From Treponema sp. (GTDB taxonomy: Bacteria > Spirochaetota > Spirochaetia > Treponematales > Treponemataceae), in assembly GCA_016281495.1 (NCBI GenBank), contig JAEEIU010000022.1, positions 31,096-95,095 of the forward strand: a stretch of DNA of 64,000 bases, given 5' to 3'. The notes below the pieces were generated by a model. That model saw nothing but the letters and a program-made list of their open reading frames with translations, searched no databases and was not told the origin of the DNA. The translations under genes and the position numbers were made by a program. Numbering within the stretch: position 1 is the first letter of the stretch; each line of letters opens with the position of its first letter. Below, piece by piece: positions 9,053 through 17,900 of this stretch.

Positions 9053-9928
9053 ATGCCAAAAAAGAAAAAGTCACCGTCATGGGAAGAGTTGACCTTTGCC
9101 AACAATTTCCTCTTCTGCAAGATAATGGAAAGCGAGCCAGAATTATGCCGCCGCATCCTGGAGATTCTGCTGGACATCAAGATTGAACGCCTGGAGCCAC
9201 CCCAGGCCGAAAAGACAATGTACGAGACCCTGGATTCAAAATCAGTAAGGTTTGACGTCTACACAAAGGACAGGAAACACGTCTTTGATATCGAGATTCA
9301 GACTACAGTAAACAAAAAGCTGCCCAAACGAGCAAGGTATTACCAGAGCATAATCGACATGGACAATTTATCCAGAGGAGAAAAATATAGCAAGTTGAAG
9401 GATTCCTACGTAATCTTCCTCTGCCTTGAGTCACCCTTCAAGAAGAGTCTGCCAGTTTATTTCTTCGAGAACATATGCCGGGAAGATTCAAGCATAAAAT
9501 TGAACGACAGGGCCTACAAGGTCTTTTTCAACGCGTCGGAATATGATAGACTTGAGGACGAAGAGGCAAGGGCATTCTTAAAGTACCTGAAGGAGCACAG
9601 CCCCCAGAGTGACCTTACCAAATCTATCGAGGAGAAGGTGGCCTTCGCCAAAAGAAACAAAACCTGGAGGAAGCAATATATGACATGGCAGCAGACGATA
9701 GATGACGAGAAAGAAGACGCGTACGAGGAAGGCCTCTCCGTCGGGCGCACAGAAGGCATCTCTGTAGGTCGTGCTGAGGGTCTAGCCCAGGGGGCCTCCC
9801 AGAAAGCCGTGGAAGCCGCTGAAAACCTCTTGAGGATGGGAATGGGAACCGATGATCAAATTTCCATGGCAATCGGCCTCCCACTTGAGCAGGTGAAAGA
9901 GATTGCAGAACGAATTGGTAATTCATAA
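9053..9928 (+). CDS. Rpn family recombination-promoting nuclease / PD-(D/E)XK transposase-like protein
   Basis: A 291-residue protein with AAGGAGG just before ATG 9053. It belongs to the Rpn/YhgA-like (PDDEXK_2 transposase) family. The N-terminal part, WEELTFANNFLFCKIMES, is typical; the nuclease core has Asp in RFDVYTKD and the motif DIEIQT near residue 85, followed by KRARYYQSIIDMD. The C-terminal tail contains Gly-Glu repeats (GLSVGRTEGISVGRAEG) and a short helical motif QISMAIGLPLEQVKEIAERI found in the other copies here. E. coli Rpn proteins cut DNA and promote RecA-independent recombination. Close relatives lie at 31437-32267 and at the right edge. It is surrounded by repeats, in keeping with a multicopy, mobile or amplifying family. 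Confidence 0.85.
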   Translation: MPKKKKSPSWEELTFANNFLFCKIMESEPELCRRILEILLDIKIERLEPPQAEKTMYETLDSKSVRFDVYTKDRKHVFDIEIQTTVNKKLPKRARYYQSIIDMDNLSRGEKYSKLKDSYVIFLCLESPFKKSLPVYFFENICREDSSIKLNDRAYKVFFNASEYDRLEDEEARAFLKYLKEHSPQSDLTKSIEEKVAFAKRNKTWRKQYMTWQQTIDDEKEDAYEEGLSVGRTEGISVGRAEGLAQGASQKAVEAAENLLRMGMGTDDQISMAIGLPLEQVKEIAERIGNS

Positions 9929-9941
9929 TTGTGAATTAACA

Positions 9942-10038
9942 TCAGTACTCGTAGATGGTCTTTTCCTGCCTTTCTTCTACGAGGGCTTCGAGGGCGGACT
10001 GGTCTAGGATGGTGCAGAGCTTTTCGGCCTGCTCGCGG
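9942..10038 (-). pseudogene. Duplicated 3' tail of the lipoprotein gene at 11138-11788
   Basis: About 97 bp match the last codons of the lipoprotein gene at 11138-11236 with only a handful of differences, and still encode REQAEKLCTI...EERQEKTIYEY followed by a stop. Upstream of 10038 the similarity ends abruptly and the frame meets a stop (TAA) within about 50 bp. There is no start, no signal peptide and no body, so this is a remnant. Both copies lie in the same orientation, flanking the LPD3-like gene and repeat element B as a direct repeat. Confidence 0.8.
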
Positions 10039-10192
10039 TAATAAGCAACGTATTTGTGATTGCTGCCGGGACTCAAGCTACTAATAATGAAATTTTATCT
10101 ATCTAACCGATTGACATTTTAAGGATATCTGATATTATAGGGTTCAGGTAGACATCTACCGTTGAGTCGTCCAATAAAAGCTCAGTACCCGC

Positions 10193-10669
10193 TTAGGGCT
10201 GAATCACGCTTGAGGACGGCTTAATTTTTAAATCATACAGAAAATGGTGATAATATATACTACCTTGTCCTGCAACGTTTTTCACCGTAAGTATTACATC
10301 ATAGTTTTTCTCATTCATGGTTAACGAATAATCATAATATTCGAATGAAGAATTTTCATCACCTCGTTTTGGATGTTCGTTTTTGGCTGAATGATTGTAG
10401 ACTGCTTCTTCTAAGATTTTATCAAGATACCTGATAGATTCTGACTGTTCATGAGTCTTTGTTTTTGAAAACCATTCATTCAATCCTGTTCTTGATACTA
10501 AAATATCAATATTTGTGTCTGTATTCCTAAATGTTTTACCCTGAAACTTTTTACGTGCAAAATTAAAGCACTCAATTTTATAAGCCTTGAATAATTCATG
10601 TTTTGTATAATCAGTAACATTCTGATTGTTTGTCGGGTCATTTTCTGAAGTTAAACTTTTTGATTTCAT
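10193..10669 (-). CDS. Orphan LPD3-like domain protein
   Basis: A protein of about 158 residues if it starts at ATG 10669; the frame stays open to an ATG at 10744 and neither start has a ribosome-binding site. It is lysine-, asparagine- and aspartate-rich. The C-terminal half (SIRYLDKILEEAVYNHSAKN, then a charged strand and YDVILTVKNVAGQGSIYYHH) resembles the LPD3-type domains of large polyvalent phage/ICE proteins, where a YDVxLTV strand is followed by a YxHH segment. It is more AT-rich than its neighbours and sits between a duplicated gene tail and repeat element B, so acquisition by transfer or recombination is likely. Function unknown. It may be a detached domain of a larger mobile-element protein. 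Family call is tentative. Confidence 0.45.
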   Translation of the reverse strand: MKSKSLTSENDPTNNQNVTDYTKHELFKAYKIECFNFARKKFQGKTFRNTDTNIDILVSRTGLNEWFSKTKTHEQSESIRYLDKILEEAVYNHSAKNEHPKRGDENSSFEYYDYSLTMNEKNYDVILTVKNVAGQGSIYYHHFLYDLKIKPSSSVIQP

Positions 10670-10836
10670 AGTATAATTATCGAGTTTTTGATAATTGTTA
10701 TATATGTTTTTTTTACTATCACAAAAACCGATAAGCATACACAAGTGGTCACGTTACCATGCAACAAATAAAAAAACCACCGCCACATGGACGATGGGGT
10801 AAATGAAATAGCATTGATGAAGCTGAAATTTTAAGG

Positions 10837-10946
10837 TTGTCACGCGGATTATAGTTAATTAAGAATGCATAATTCGGAATTATGAATTGAACCTGTCTTG
10901 CCGATTTGCTTTGTGTCATGCTGGCTGGTGATTGAAGAAGAAGTAG
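10837..10946 (+). repeat. Degenerate element terminus plus companion repeat
   Basis: TTGTCACGCGGATT at 10837-10850 lacks the following hairpin. It leads into one companion unit (GAATGCATAATT, GAATTGAAC, CTTGCCGATTTGCTTTGTG, GGCTGGTGATTGAAG) that abuts the left end of element B. The same order occurs at 8444-8563. Confidence 0.7.
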
Positions 10947-11105
10947 TTGTCACGCGGATTCGAAATCACTACGTGATTTCCAGATAAGGAGTTGTCTAGC
11001 TATTTGGTATTTACATCTTGCTTTCTGGTATAAGTAAACTAACACAGACGAAATACAAAACCCTTTTTAAAGAAAAACCGTAGATTTTTCGAATCCGCGT
11101 GACAA
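10947..11105. mobile_element. Hairpin-ended REP/BIME-like element, copy B (159 bp)
   Basis: The left end TTGTCACGCGGATTC (10947-10961) is followed by the perfect hairpin GAAATCAC-TAC-GTGATTTC. The right end is GAATCCGCGTGACAA (11091-11105) preceded by GAAAAACC-GTA-GATTTTTC, a stem with one wobble position. The body between them has no gene and resembles that of copy E. It lies 32 bp beyond the stop codon of the lipoprotein gene at 11138. Confidence 0.8.
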
Positions 11106-11137
11106 TTCTAAATCATAAGAAATAACAAAGCTACAGC

Positions 11138-11788
11138 TTAATACTCGTAGATGGTCTTTTCCTGCCTTTCTTCTACCAGGGCTTCGAGGGCGGACTGGTC
11201 TATGATGGTGCAGAGCTTTTCGGCCTGCTCGCGGGTCAGGTAGATTTCCTCGTAGGGAGTGTAGAGGTCGTGGCTGTCCTTGCAGAGCTTTGTGGGGAAG
11301 CGCAGTACCAGGTAGGGCTTTTCGTCCACAAAGAGATAGTTCACGTACATTGGAACGTCCTCCGCTCCGTTGATGGGACCAGAGACTCCGAACCACAGGT
11401 CAACGAGGCTTACACCGTAGGCGTTCTTGGCGGTGGCCTTCTGAACTACAAGGTTCTTCTCGTCCCAGTCTTTTGCGAACTGGACGGTTGAGTCTATGAT
11501 GGTCTGGCGTGCGTGCTGCGGCATTATTATGCAGTATGCGTTGACACCTGAACGATAATAAAGCTCAACACGGTTTCGACGGGGTATGAGAGCCAGCTTC
11601 TGTGCCCTGTAGAGCTTAAGTTTTGTGAACACTTTTCCGTAAAATGAAGGCTGCTCAAGGTCAAAGGGCGGTATATCGGCAAGAAAATCCGGATATGGGT
11701 TGTCTATCGTTACCCGGCTTGATGATGCGCAGGAAACAATGAAAATTGACAGGATTACCAGTACAGCCGTTATTATTCTCTTGGACAT
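11138..11788 (-). CDS. Lipoprotein of unknown function
   Basis: A 216-residue protein. The start is set at ATG 11788, where AAGGAGAT lies 4 bases upstream; an in-frame ATG at 11812 has no such site and would spoil the signal peptide. The signal sequence RIITAVLVILSIFIVSC ends in a lipobox, so the protein is probably membrane-anchored by lipid. The mature protein is mixed alpha/beta (KLALIPRRNRVELYYRSGVN, LFVDEKPYLVLRFPTKLCKD); no family was recognised. Repeat element C overlies its upstream region, and its last 97 bp are duplicated at 9942-10038. Hairpin elements flank it on both sides. Confidence 0.7.
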   Translation of the reverse strand: MSKRIITAVLVILSIFIVSCASSSRVTIDNPYPDFLADIPPFDLEQPSFYGKVFTKLKLYRAQKLALIPRRNRVELYYRSGVNAYCIIMPQHARQTIIDSTVQFAKDWDEKNLVVQKATAKNAYGVSLVDLWFGVSGPINGAEDVPMYVNYLFVDEKPYLVLRFPTKLCKDSHDLYTPYEEIYLTREQAEKLCTIIDQSALEALVEERQEKTIYEY

Positions 11789-11803
11789 ATAAATCTCCTT
11801 TGA

Positions 11804-11985
11804 TTGCCTCACGGATTCGAGAAATCATACGATTTTTCTTTAAAATTTGGACAATCTTTTGTTCATAATTCAAATCTTAAGTTTAATCTGCTGAAAGAAA
11901 AGCCTGCAAAAAGAAGCATTGCAAGAGAATAAAAAGACAATTCAACAGTCAGAAATTGCGTTAGCAATTTCGAATCCGTGTGACT
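11804..11985. mobile_element. Hairpin-ended REP/BIME-like element, copy C
   Basis: The left end is CCTCACGGATTC (the outer TTGTCA is degraded) followed by a near-perfect hairpin ending GATTTTTC (loop ATAC). The right end is GAATCCGTGTGA, preceded by the perfect hairpin GAAATTGC-GTTA-GCAATTTC. It lies directly upstream of the lipoprotein gene at 11788 and may carry or interrupt its promoter. The stretch 11986-12036 shows nothing else. Confidence 0.7.
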
Positions 11986-12036
11986 TTTCTTTCTCAATAC
12001 TTTTTCAGTAGGCTCTATTTATTATAATAACAAACA

Positions 12037-12066
12037 AAAGGGCTGCCTTGTTACAGACAGCCCCTT
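12037..12066 (-). terminator. Terminator after the Msp/Tpr-like gene
   Basis: On the minus strand a GGGGCTGTC...GGCAGCCC stem-loop is followed by TTTTGTTTG, about 40 bp beyond the stop codon of the Msp/Tpr-like gene. Confidence 0.7.
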
Positions 12067-12107
12067 GTCTAGTTAGACTTGATGCTTTTATTCAAGTATG
12101 TATCGGA

Positions 12108-13649
12108 TTACAGAGAAACCTTTACGAATACGTTGAATGTACCAGCCTTTCCGTTATCCTTAAGAGCGCGGAGGTTGCGTGACTGATAGTAGGCACCGAA
12201 TGTTGTGTTCTCGATGAGACCAGAGATGTCTACACCAGCCTTTACGTTAAGAAGACCAGGTTCTCCATCAGCAGGAGCTACATCAGTGCGTCCGCCGTTG
12301 TCTGTGTTCTTCTTAGAGATTGCAGGAAGTGATGTTCCACCGTTAGCATTAGCAAAGCGGAATCCAGCATGAGGAGTTACCTTGATTGCATCTCCTACAG
12401 CAAGCTCATAAGATACACCAGCTGCTACACCGAATGTTGGATCTACACCGTCTGTAATAACGATGTCTCCCAAAACTGCAGCCTTAAGTCCAGGAACGAT
12501 GTCGCCTGAGTAGAATGCAGGAACGATTTCAAATGACTTACCAGTAAGACCGTCGGCAATTGGCATAAGCATTGCTACGCTGACACCTGGGATAACTTTC
12601 TTTGTCTCGTCGTCGCTGTTAAGATAGTCTACGCCTGGGTTTGCATCAGCCTGATCGCCCCATCCGAATACAACACTTGCACCGAGTTTTCCACCAAAGT
12701 CACCGTCTCCAACTTTTGAGCCTGCGAATGCTACAGTCGGCTTTACATAGAATGTTTCTCCAACAGGTACCTTATATCCTGCAGATGCAGAGATTCCGAG
12801 GTTCTTTTCCTCAAATGCATAGCTTACGCCAGCCTTGACTCCGAGTCCTGGAACGAATGCGTTTGAATCCTTGAGCTCAGCCTCTGCCTTAATACCATAG
12901 CGGTTTGTGTAATAGTCATCAGTTCCAGCTTTGCCTTCTGTAACCTTATATGTGTTAATAATTCTATAACCCTCTTCGGCTACGCCTTTATCAACTACCT
13001 TTACTGGAGTTCCACCAGTAGTATAAGCTGTTCCTTCTGTATCAGATGGAGCAGTAAAGAAGATAGTACCAGCACCAGTACCAGTTTCAGTCATAATCTC
13101 ATAAACTAATGCTCCGTCAGAAACTGCACCATATGTAGCTTTTTCTGAGCGGAAGTCTACTGCGATACCGAAGTCATCTGTACCGTATCCGGCAACAATA
13201 CCCTGTGATACATCCTTCTGTCCTACGTTTGAAAGACCAAGGCGAGCATCCTTTGAGTCTGCAAAAACAGCACTCGGGAGCTTTAACTCGCCAGTCTGAA
13301 TTCCACCGTCTTTAAGACCGATGTAGAGGTCACCGATGTGGAGCTTTGCAACGTCTACAGATACTTTTCCACCGTCAAATCCACCTGTTGCATTTGCTTC
13401 GCTCTTATACTTGACGTCACCGTCAACTTTTACGCCGAGCTCTGCCCAGATTCCTTCACCTTCTGTTGATTTAGTTCCAGCCTTTGCAAATGTTACTTCA
13501 ACTTTTGCTTCAGCCTTATTTTTAAAACCTGTGTCGCCCTGGTCAAGGTCAACACCCCATGTCAGCTCCTCGCTGCCGCTAACTGCGATGGACATTTCAT
13601 CAGCTGTTGGTTCATCGGCCATAGCTGCAGCAGCAACCATTGCTGCCAT
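12108..13649 (-). CDS. Major outer-sheath protein (Msp/Tpr family-like), 5' end damaged
   Basis: A protein of up to 513 residues with an Msp/Tpr (MOSP) look. Near the N terminus it has SEELTWGVDLDQGDTGFKN, matching the WGxDL...HGF-type start of the MOSP N-terminal domain, then AKLHIGDLYIGL. The C-terminal half is rich in barrel strands (GLGVKAGVSYAFEEKNLGIS, TFGAYYQSRN) and ends FNVFVKVSL. Treponemal relatives are abundant outer-membrane porins/adhesins, some antigenically variable. The predicted start MAAMVAAAAMADEP contains only the end of a signal peptide: the cleavage site AMA/D is present but the basic n-region is absent, an in-frame TAA lies seven codons upstream of the ATG, and no ribosome-binding site is visible. 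The copy may therefore be silent or a recombination donor. A terminator follows. Confidence 0.75.
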   Translation of the reverse strand: MAAMVAAAAMADEPTADEMSIAVSGSEELTWGVDLDQGDTGFKNKAEAKVEVTFAKAGTKSTEGEGIWAELGVKVDGDVKYKSEANATGGFDGGKVSVDVAKLHIGDLYIGLKDGGIQTGELKLPSAVFADSKDARLGLSNVGQKDVSQGIVAGYGTDDFGIAVDFRSEKATYGAVSDGALVYEIMTETGTGAGTIFFTAPSDTEGTAYTTGGTPVKVVDKGVAEEGYRIINTYKVTEGKAGTDDYYTNRYGIKAEAELKDSNAFVPGLGVKAGVSYAFEEKNLGISASAGYKVPVGETFYVKPTVAFAGSKVGDGDFGGKLGASVVFGWGDQADANPGVDYLNSDDETKKVIPGVSVAMLMPIADGLTGKSFEIVPAFYSGDIVPGLKAAVLGDIVITDGVDPTFGVAAGVSYELAVGDAIKVTPHAGFRFANANGGTSLPAISKKNTDNGGRTDVAPADGEPGLLNVKAGVDISGLIENTTFGAYYQSRNLRALKDNGKAGTFNVFVKVSL

Positions 13650-13772
13650 CGGTAGCTGAAAATAGGCTTAAAGAAAATGAGGGTAAAATCCTTAATTTTT
13701 TGAGATTTCTTCCATATAATGTATGCTAAAACGATAAATCAGCTAATCTGAGGGATGAATCCAGTCCGTCGA

Positions 13773-14900
13773 CTATTTTTTTATCTTGAGGTAATTCCAG
13801 ATATCGCTGTCTTCCTGGCCTATTCTCCAGAATCCTATTTTCTGAATGCCGGCGCTCTGGTACATCTTGCTGCGTTCAACCAGAGAATATGCGTCATCAA
13901 AATATGCCTCAACATGAGTTTTTGCGTCAAAGGAAACATGAGCCACTCCATTGTCGCGTTCGATTCTGTGGGCATCGTTTTCTTTCATGATGCGGTTCAT
14001 GCTTGTGTAAATCCATGCGTCGCTGTAACAGTAGTCTTCCCATGAACGTCCGTAGAAGGGGAGGCCCATAATCAGCTTTTCCTGTGGTATTACGGTTTTT
14101 GCATAGCCGGCAACTTTCTTGCACCAGTCCATGCTGGCAACGGGACCCGGCTTGCTGCCTGACCAGTGTTCATCGTATGCCATTATCAGAATGCGGTCTA
14201 CCAGCGGTTCAATTTTTTTGTAATTGAATATGTCATCGCTTATTGCCCTTGTGCGTGCGGGTAGGGCAACAGAAAGAATTTTATTTGGCCCAATCCGTTT
14301 CCTGATGTCCTTTAGGTAGGTCAGGAAATTGCCTGCGTCTCTTGCTCCGATGTTTTCATAGTCAATTTGAATGCCGTCATATTTTTTTGATGCGCTTTCG
14401 ATTGCGTCAAGTATGCCCTTGTATTCTTTTGTTCCCGGTGTCATTGAAAAATGTGTCAGGGCTCGTCCGGTGCATGTTACAACAAGATGAATGCGGCCCT
14501 TGAATCCTGCAAACTGCTTTGGGTTTGGAATTGAACTTAACTCACCGTAGCTGTTCACGTCTGCGCTAAAATAACAGAGGTCTGTAATCGGCATGTCCTT
14601 TGAAAAATATTTTTCGCGGGAGGTCATCACGTATCCCCATATCTCATTGAATTCCAGAGGGTCATCTTTTATTACGGGCTTGATGTATGCTGTGGGATAT
14701 TTGCTCCAGTCGATTTTGTCCTCGGGTGCTTCTTCCGCCTTTTGTTCGCCTGCATTTTCTGCGTTGCCAGTTTGTGCGGTTTCTTCTGCCTGAGGTGCTG
14801 TGGCTTCAGTATTCTCTTTTTTTCCTTTTGCCAGAATCGGACTGAACGTAGCGGCCAACATTAAACATGCAAGGGCAATGATTCTTTTGTTTCTTTTCAT
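13773..14900 (-). CDS. Secreted glycoside hydrolase family 18 protein
   Basis: A 375-residue protein with a signal peptide (IIALACLMLAATFSPILA) followed by a low-complexity Glu/Ala-rich linker to about residue 60. The GH18 barrel contains the active-site strand YDGIQIDYEN with catalytic Glu182, and the supporting motifs LIMAYDEHW, MGLPFYGRSW and IGFWRIGQED. These are closest in pattern to the YaaH/CFLE-type GH18 proteins that act on peptidoglycan-like glycans, rather than to classical chitinases. The third residue of the DxxDxDxE motif is changed (Gln), but the last Asp and Glu are intact. GGAGAG precedes the ATG, 22 bp after the ftsK stop, so it is likely co-transcribed with ftsK and could have a role in cell-wall remodelling; that role is inference. 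Confidence 0.85.
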   Translation of the reverse strand: MKRNKRIIALACLMLAATFSPILAKGKKENTEATAPQAEETAQTGNAENAGEQKAEEAPEDKIDWSKYPTAYIKPVIKDDPLEFNEIWGYVMTSREKYFSKDMPITDLCYFSADVNSYGELSSIPNPKQFAGFKGRIHLVVTCTGRALTHFSMTPGTKEYKGILDAIESASKKYDGIQIDYENIGARDAGNFLTYLKDIRKRIGPNKILSVALPARTRAISDDIFNYKKIEPLVDRILIMAYDEHWSGSKPGPVASMDWCKKVAGYAKTVIPQEKLIMGLPFYGRSWEDYCYSDAWIYTSMNRIMKENDAHRIERDNGVAHVSFDAKTHVEAYFDDAYSLVERSKMYQSAGIQKIGFWRIGQEDSDIWNYLKIKK

Positions 14901-14922
14901 AATGACTCTCCGTAACTGAATT

Positions 14923-17900
14923 CTATGGCATGTGAATTATTTCGCGGGGTTTGCTGCCGTTTGCCGGTCCTACGATTCCACGTTCTTCCATTTCCTCTAC
15001 AAGACGTGCAGCACGGTTATAACCGATCTTTAAACGTCTTTGAATATATGATGCAGATGCTTTTCCTGCCTGAACTACAATATCAAGTGCCTTTTCAAAA
15101 AGCGGGTCTCCTGTCTCCGGGTTGAACAGGGACATCTGGCCCTCGTCTCCGTCCTCATCATCGTCAACAAAAATCTCATCGTCGATGTATTCAGGCTCAC
15201 CCCATTCCTTTACGGCGTTCACTACATTTTCAACTTCACCGTCGCTTACAAATGTTCCCTGAATGCGGATTGGGAAAGGATCTGTTGCGGATGTATAGAG
15301 CATGTCTCCCTTGCCCAAAAGTTTGTCCGCTCCCATTTGATCCAGAATGATGCGGCTGTCGGTTTTGCTTGCAACCATGAATGCGATTCGGCTTGGAATG
15401 TTTGCCTTGATCAATCCTGTAATGACATCGATTGAAGGCCTTTGTGTTGCGAGTACAAGGTGAATTCCAACTGCGCGGCTCATTGCGGCAAGACGTGCAA
15501 GTACTCCTTCAAGCTGTTTTCCTGTGGTCGCCATCAGGTCAGCAAATTCATCGATTACGACAATCAGGTAGGGGAGGTGTTCCGTGGCAATTTTCTTTTC
15601 CACGATTTTCCTGTTGTAGGAAGTTATGTCGCGTACTGACATTCCATCCAAAAGTGCATAGCGTCTTTCCATTTCACACAGACAGTATTGGAGTGCCTGC
15701 ATTGCGCGTTTTGGTTCAGTGATGACGGGGGTGAGCAAATGAGGAATGTCATTGTAAAGCTTGAGCTCAACGATTTTCGGATCAATCAGAATCATCTTTA
15801 CGTCACGCGGACTCCTCTTGTACAGGATGCTCAAAATCATGCTGTTGACGCAAACTGATTTTCCTGCACCTGTGGCACCCGCAATCAAAAGGTGTGGTGT
15901 CTTTACCAAATCTATTATCTGAGTGTTTCCCTGAATGTCTTTTCCAAGTACAACGGGAACTCCCATCTTTGTCCATTCAGAACGGTTCTGTTCAAGGCAT
16001 TCCCTGATGGAGATGATGGCCCTTTCCTTGTTTGGAACTTCAATTCCAACTGCATGCTTTCCTGGAATTGGTGCTACAATGCGGACTGAACTTGCGGCAA
16101 GGCGTAATGCAATGTTGTCCTGCAGTGCAACGATGCGGTTCAGCTTTACACCAGGGGCTGGAAGTATTTCGAACATTGTTACAACCGGACCCTTTTGGAT
16201 TCCAGTTATCTCCGCTTCAATCTTGAACTCTGCCAGTGTTTCCTTTAGGTTCTGTGCTGCGGCTTTTGTCTCCTCATCGATTACCCAATACGGATTATCC
16301 TCGTATGCCGTCAAAAGTGAAGTGGGGATGCTGTATGGTCCTGTTGGAACGCGTCGCTTTGGCTTTTCCTCGTAGGTCGGCTTGTATTGAACCTCTTCTT
16401 CCTGCACGGAAAAATCATCCTGAACCTCATCCTGTTCATCTTCGTATTCAGAATAGTCATCATCTTCAACCTGAATGTCGGGGAGGCGGTCTGCAGTGCT
16501 GTATTGTGGCTCTTCCTCGTATTGGCTGATGTCTTCTTCCTCATCTTCACCCTGATCGTCATATTGGGTGTCGGATACGCTAAGTGCCCTTTGGAAAAGT
16601 CCGTGCTTTTGCTTTTTCTCTGGCTCGTCATTTTCAAACTGGAAGTCGTCAAATCTTGGCTGTTCCGCTGGTTCTTCTTTTGTTTCCTGAATTTCCACTC
16701 TGGGCTCAGGTGCTGGAGTGTACTGGCTCTGGCTTGTGCGTGAGAGGGGTGATTCAATGTCAACAATTTTTCTTTCGGCCGCATCCCTCTGCAGTTTTGA
16801 CTGGGCCTGCATTTCCTTGCGCTTTTTCTCTATGGCCTCAGCTTCTTCCCTTTCGTGACGCCTTATGACTTCCTCGCTGTAATAAACATGTTTTGGTTCC
16901 GGATCTTGTGTCTCGCTTTCACTTTCATCATCAAAAACAATGTTGTCCTCGGTGGCACCAAAAACTTTTTTTGTCTTTGGTCCGGAGAAAGCCTCTATGT
17001 CTATTTCCTGGGTTTCAATTTCTTCTTCTGGGTAATCTTCATCTTCTTCCTGAATGTCCGGGTATGACGGTTCAAGTTCGGTTTCGTTCAATTCCTTGTT
17101 TTCTGTCTCGAACTGACGGATTATGTCCTCTATGTCCTCCGCACAATCTTCGGCGTTGTCCCTATCTTCCTTGGGTGAAAGTTCCTGTTCAAGATCAAAG
17201 GTTTCCTCGCGGATAAATGAACGGTCGTCCTCTCTCTGATGCTCAGTTATAAATGCGTCCTTCCTGATGTTGTCCCTTTTGTCTGAGTAAAGCCTCTCTT
17301 TCTCTTCTCCTGCATCAATCTTGGGCAGTACTGGAGCTGCTTCCTCAAAATAGTCGTCTATGTCCACGTCCTCTTTGGAACGTCTGGCTTCTTCCTTGCG
17401 CCTGAGTCTTTCTTCTTCCTGCTCGGCCTCACGTTTTTTGCCAAATTCCATCAAGTCCTTGAATTTGTTTTTTGTTGATGACCACAAACTGGAAATTGTT
17501 TCTCCCACGCTTTGTCTTTCCGGCTCGTTGAATGCGTCGTCTTCCGTGTCTTTCAAAAGTTCATCTGTGCTGTGCGGAACTTCTACAGGTTTTGCTTCCT
17601 GATTGCTAAAAAAGTTTTCTGCGATTTTTGGCTCGTTGAATTCCGTGTCTGTCTTTGTCTTTTCTGTCCTTGGCTGCGGGGTTTCCCTTTGGATTGCCAC
17701 GGTCTTTTCCTGATCTCCAAGCGGGATTTCTTCTTCCGTTTCGTCCTGTTCGGGTTCTTCGGCTATCTCTTCTTCAAGCTCGTCCTCGTCTATTTCCGCG
17801 TTGCCGTCAAGGGCTGCTTCCATCTGCGTCTGGTCATAACTGTTGTCTTCAACCATCAGGTCAATGTCGTCTATTTCTGCATTTGTCTTTGTTTTTGCAA

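Noticed and set aside
9053..9928. Calling the Rpn genes complete insertion sequences
   Set aside because: No terminal inverted repeats or target duplications bound the genes themselves; the nearby hairpin elements do not enclose them.
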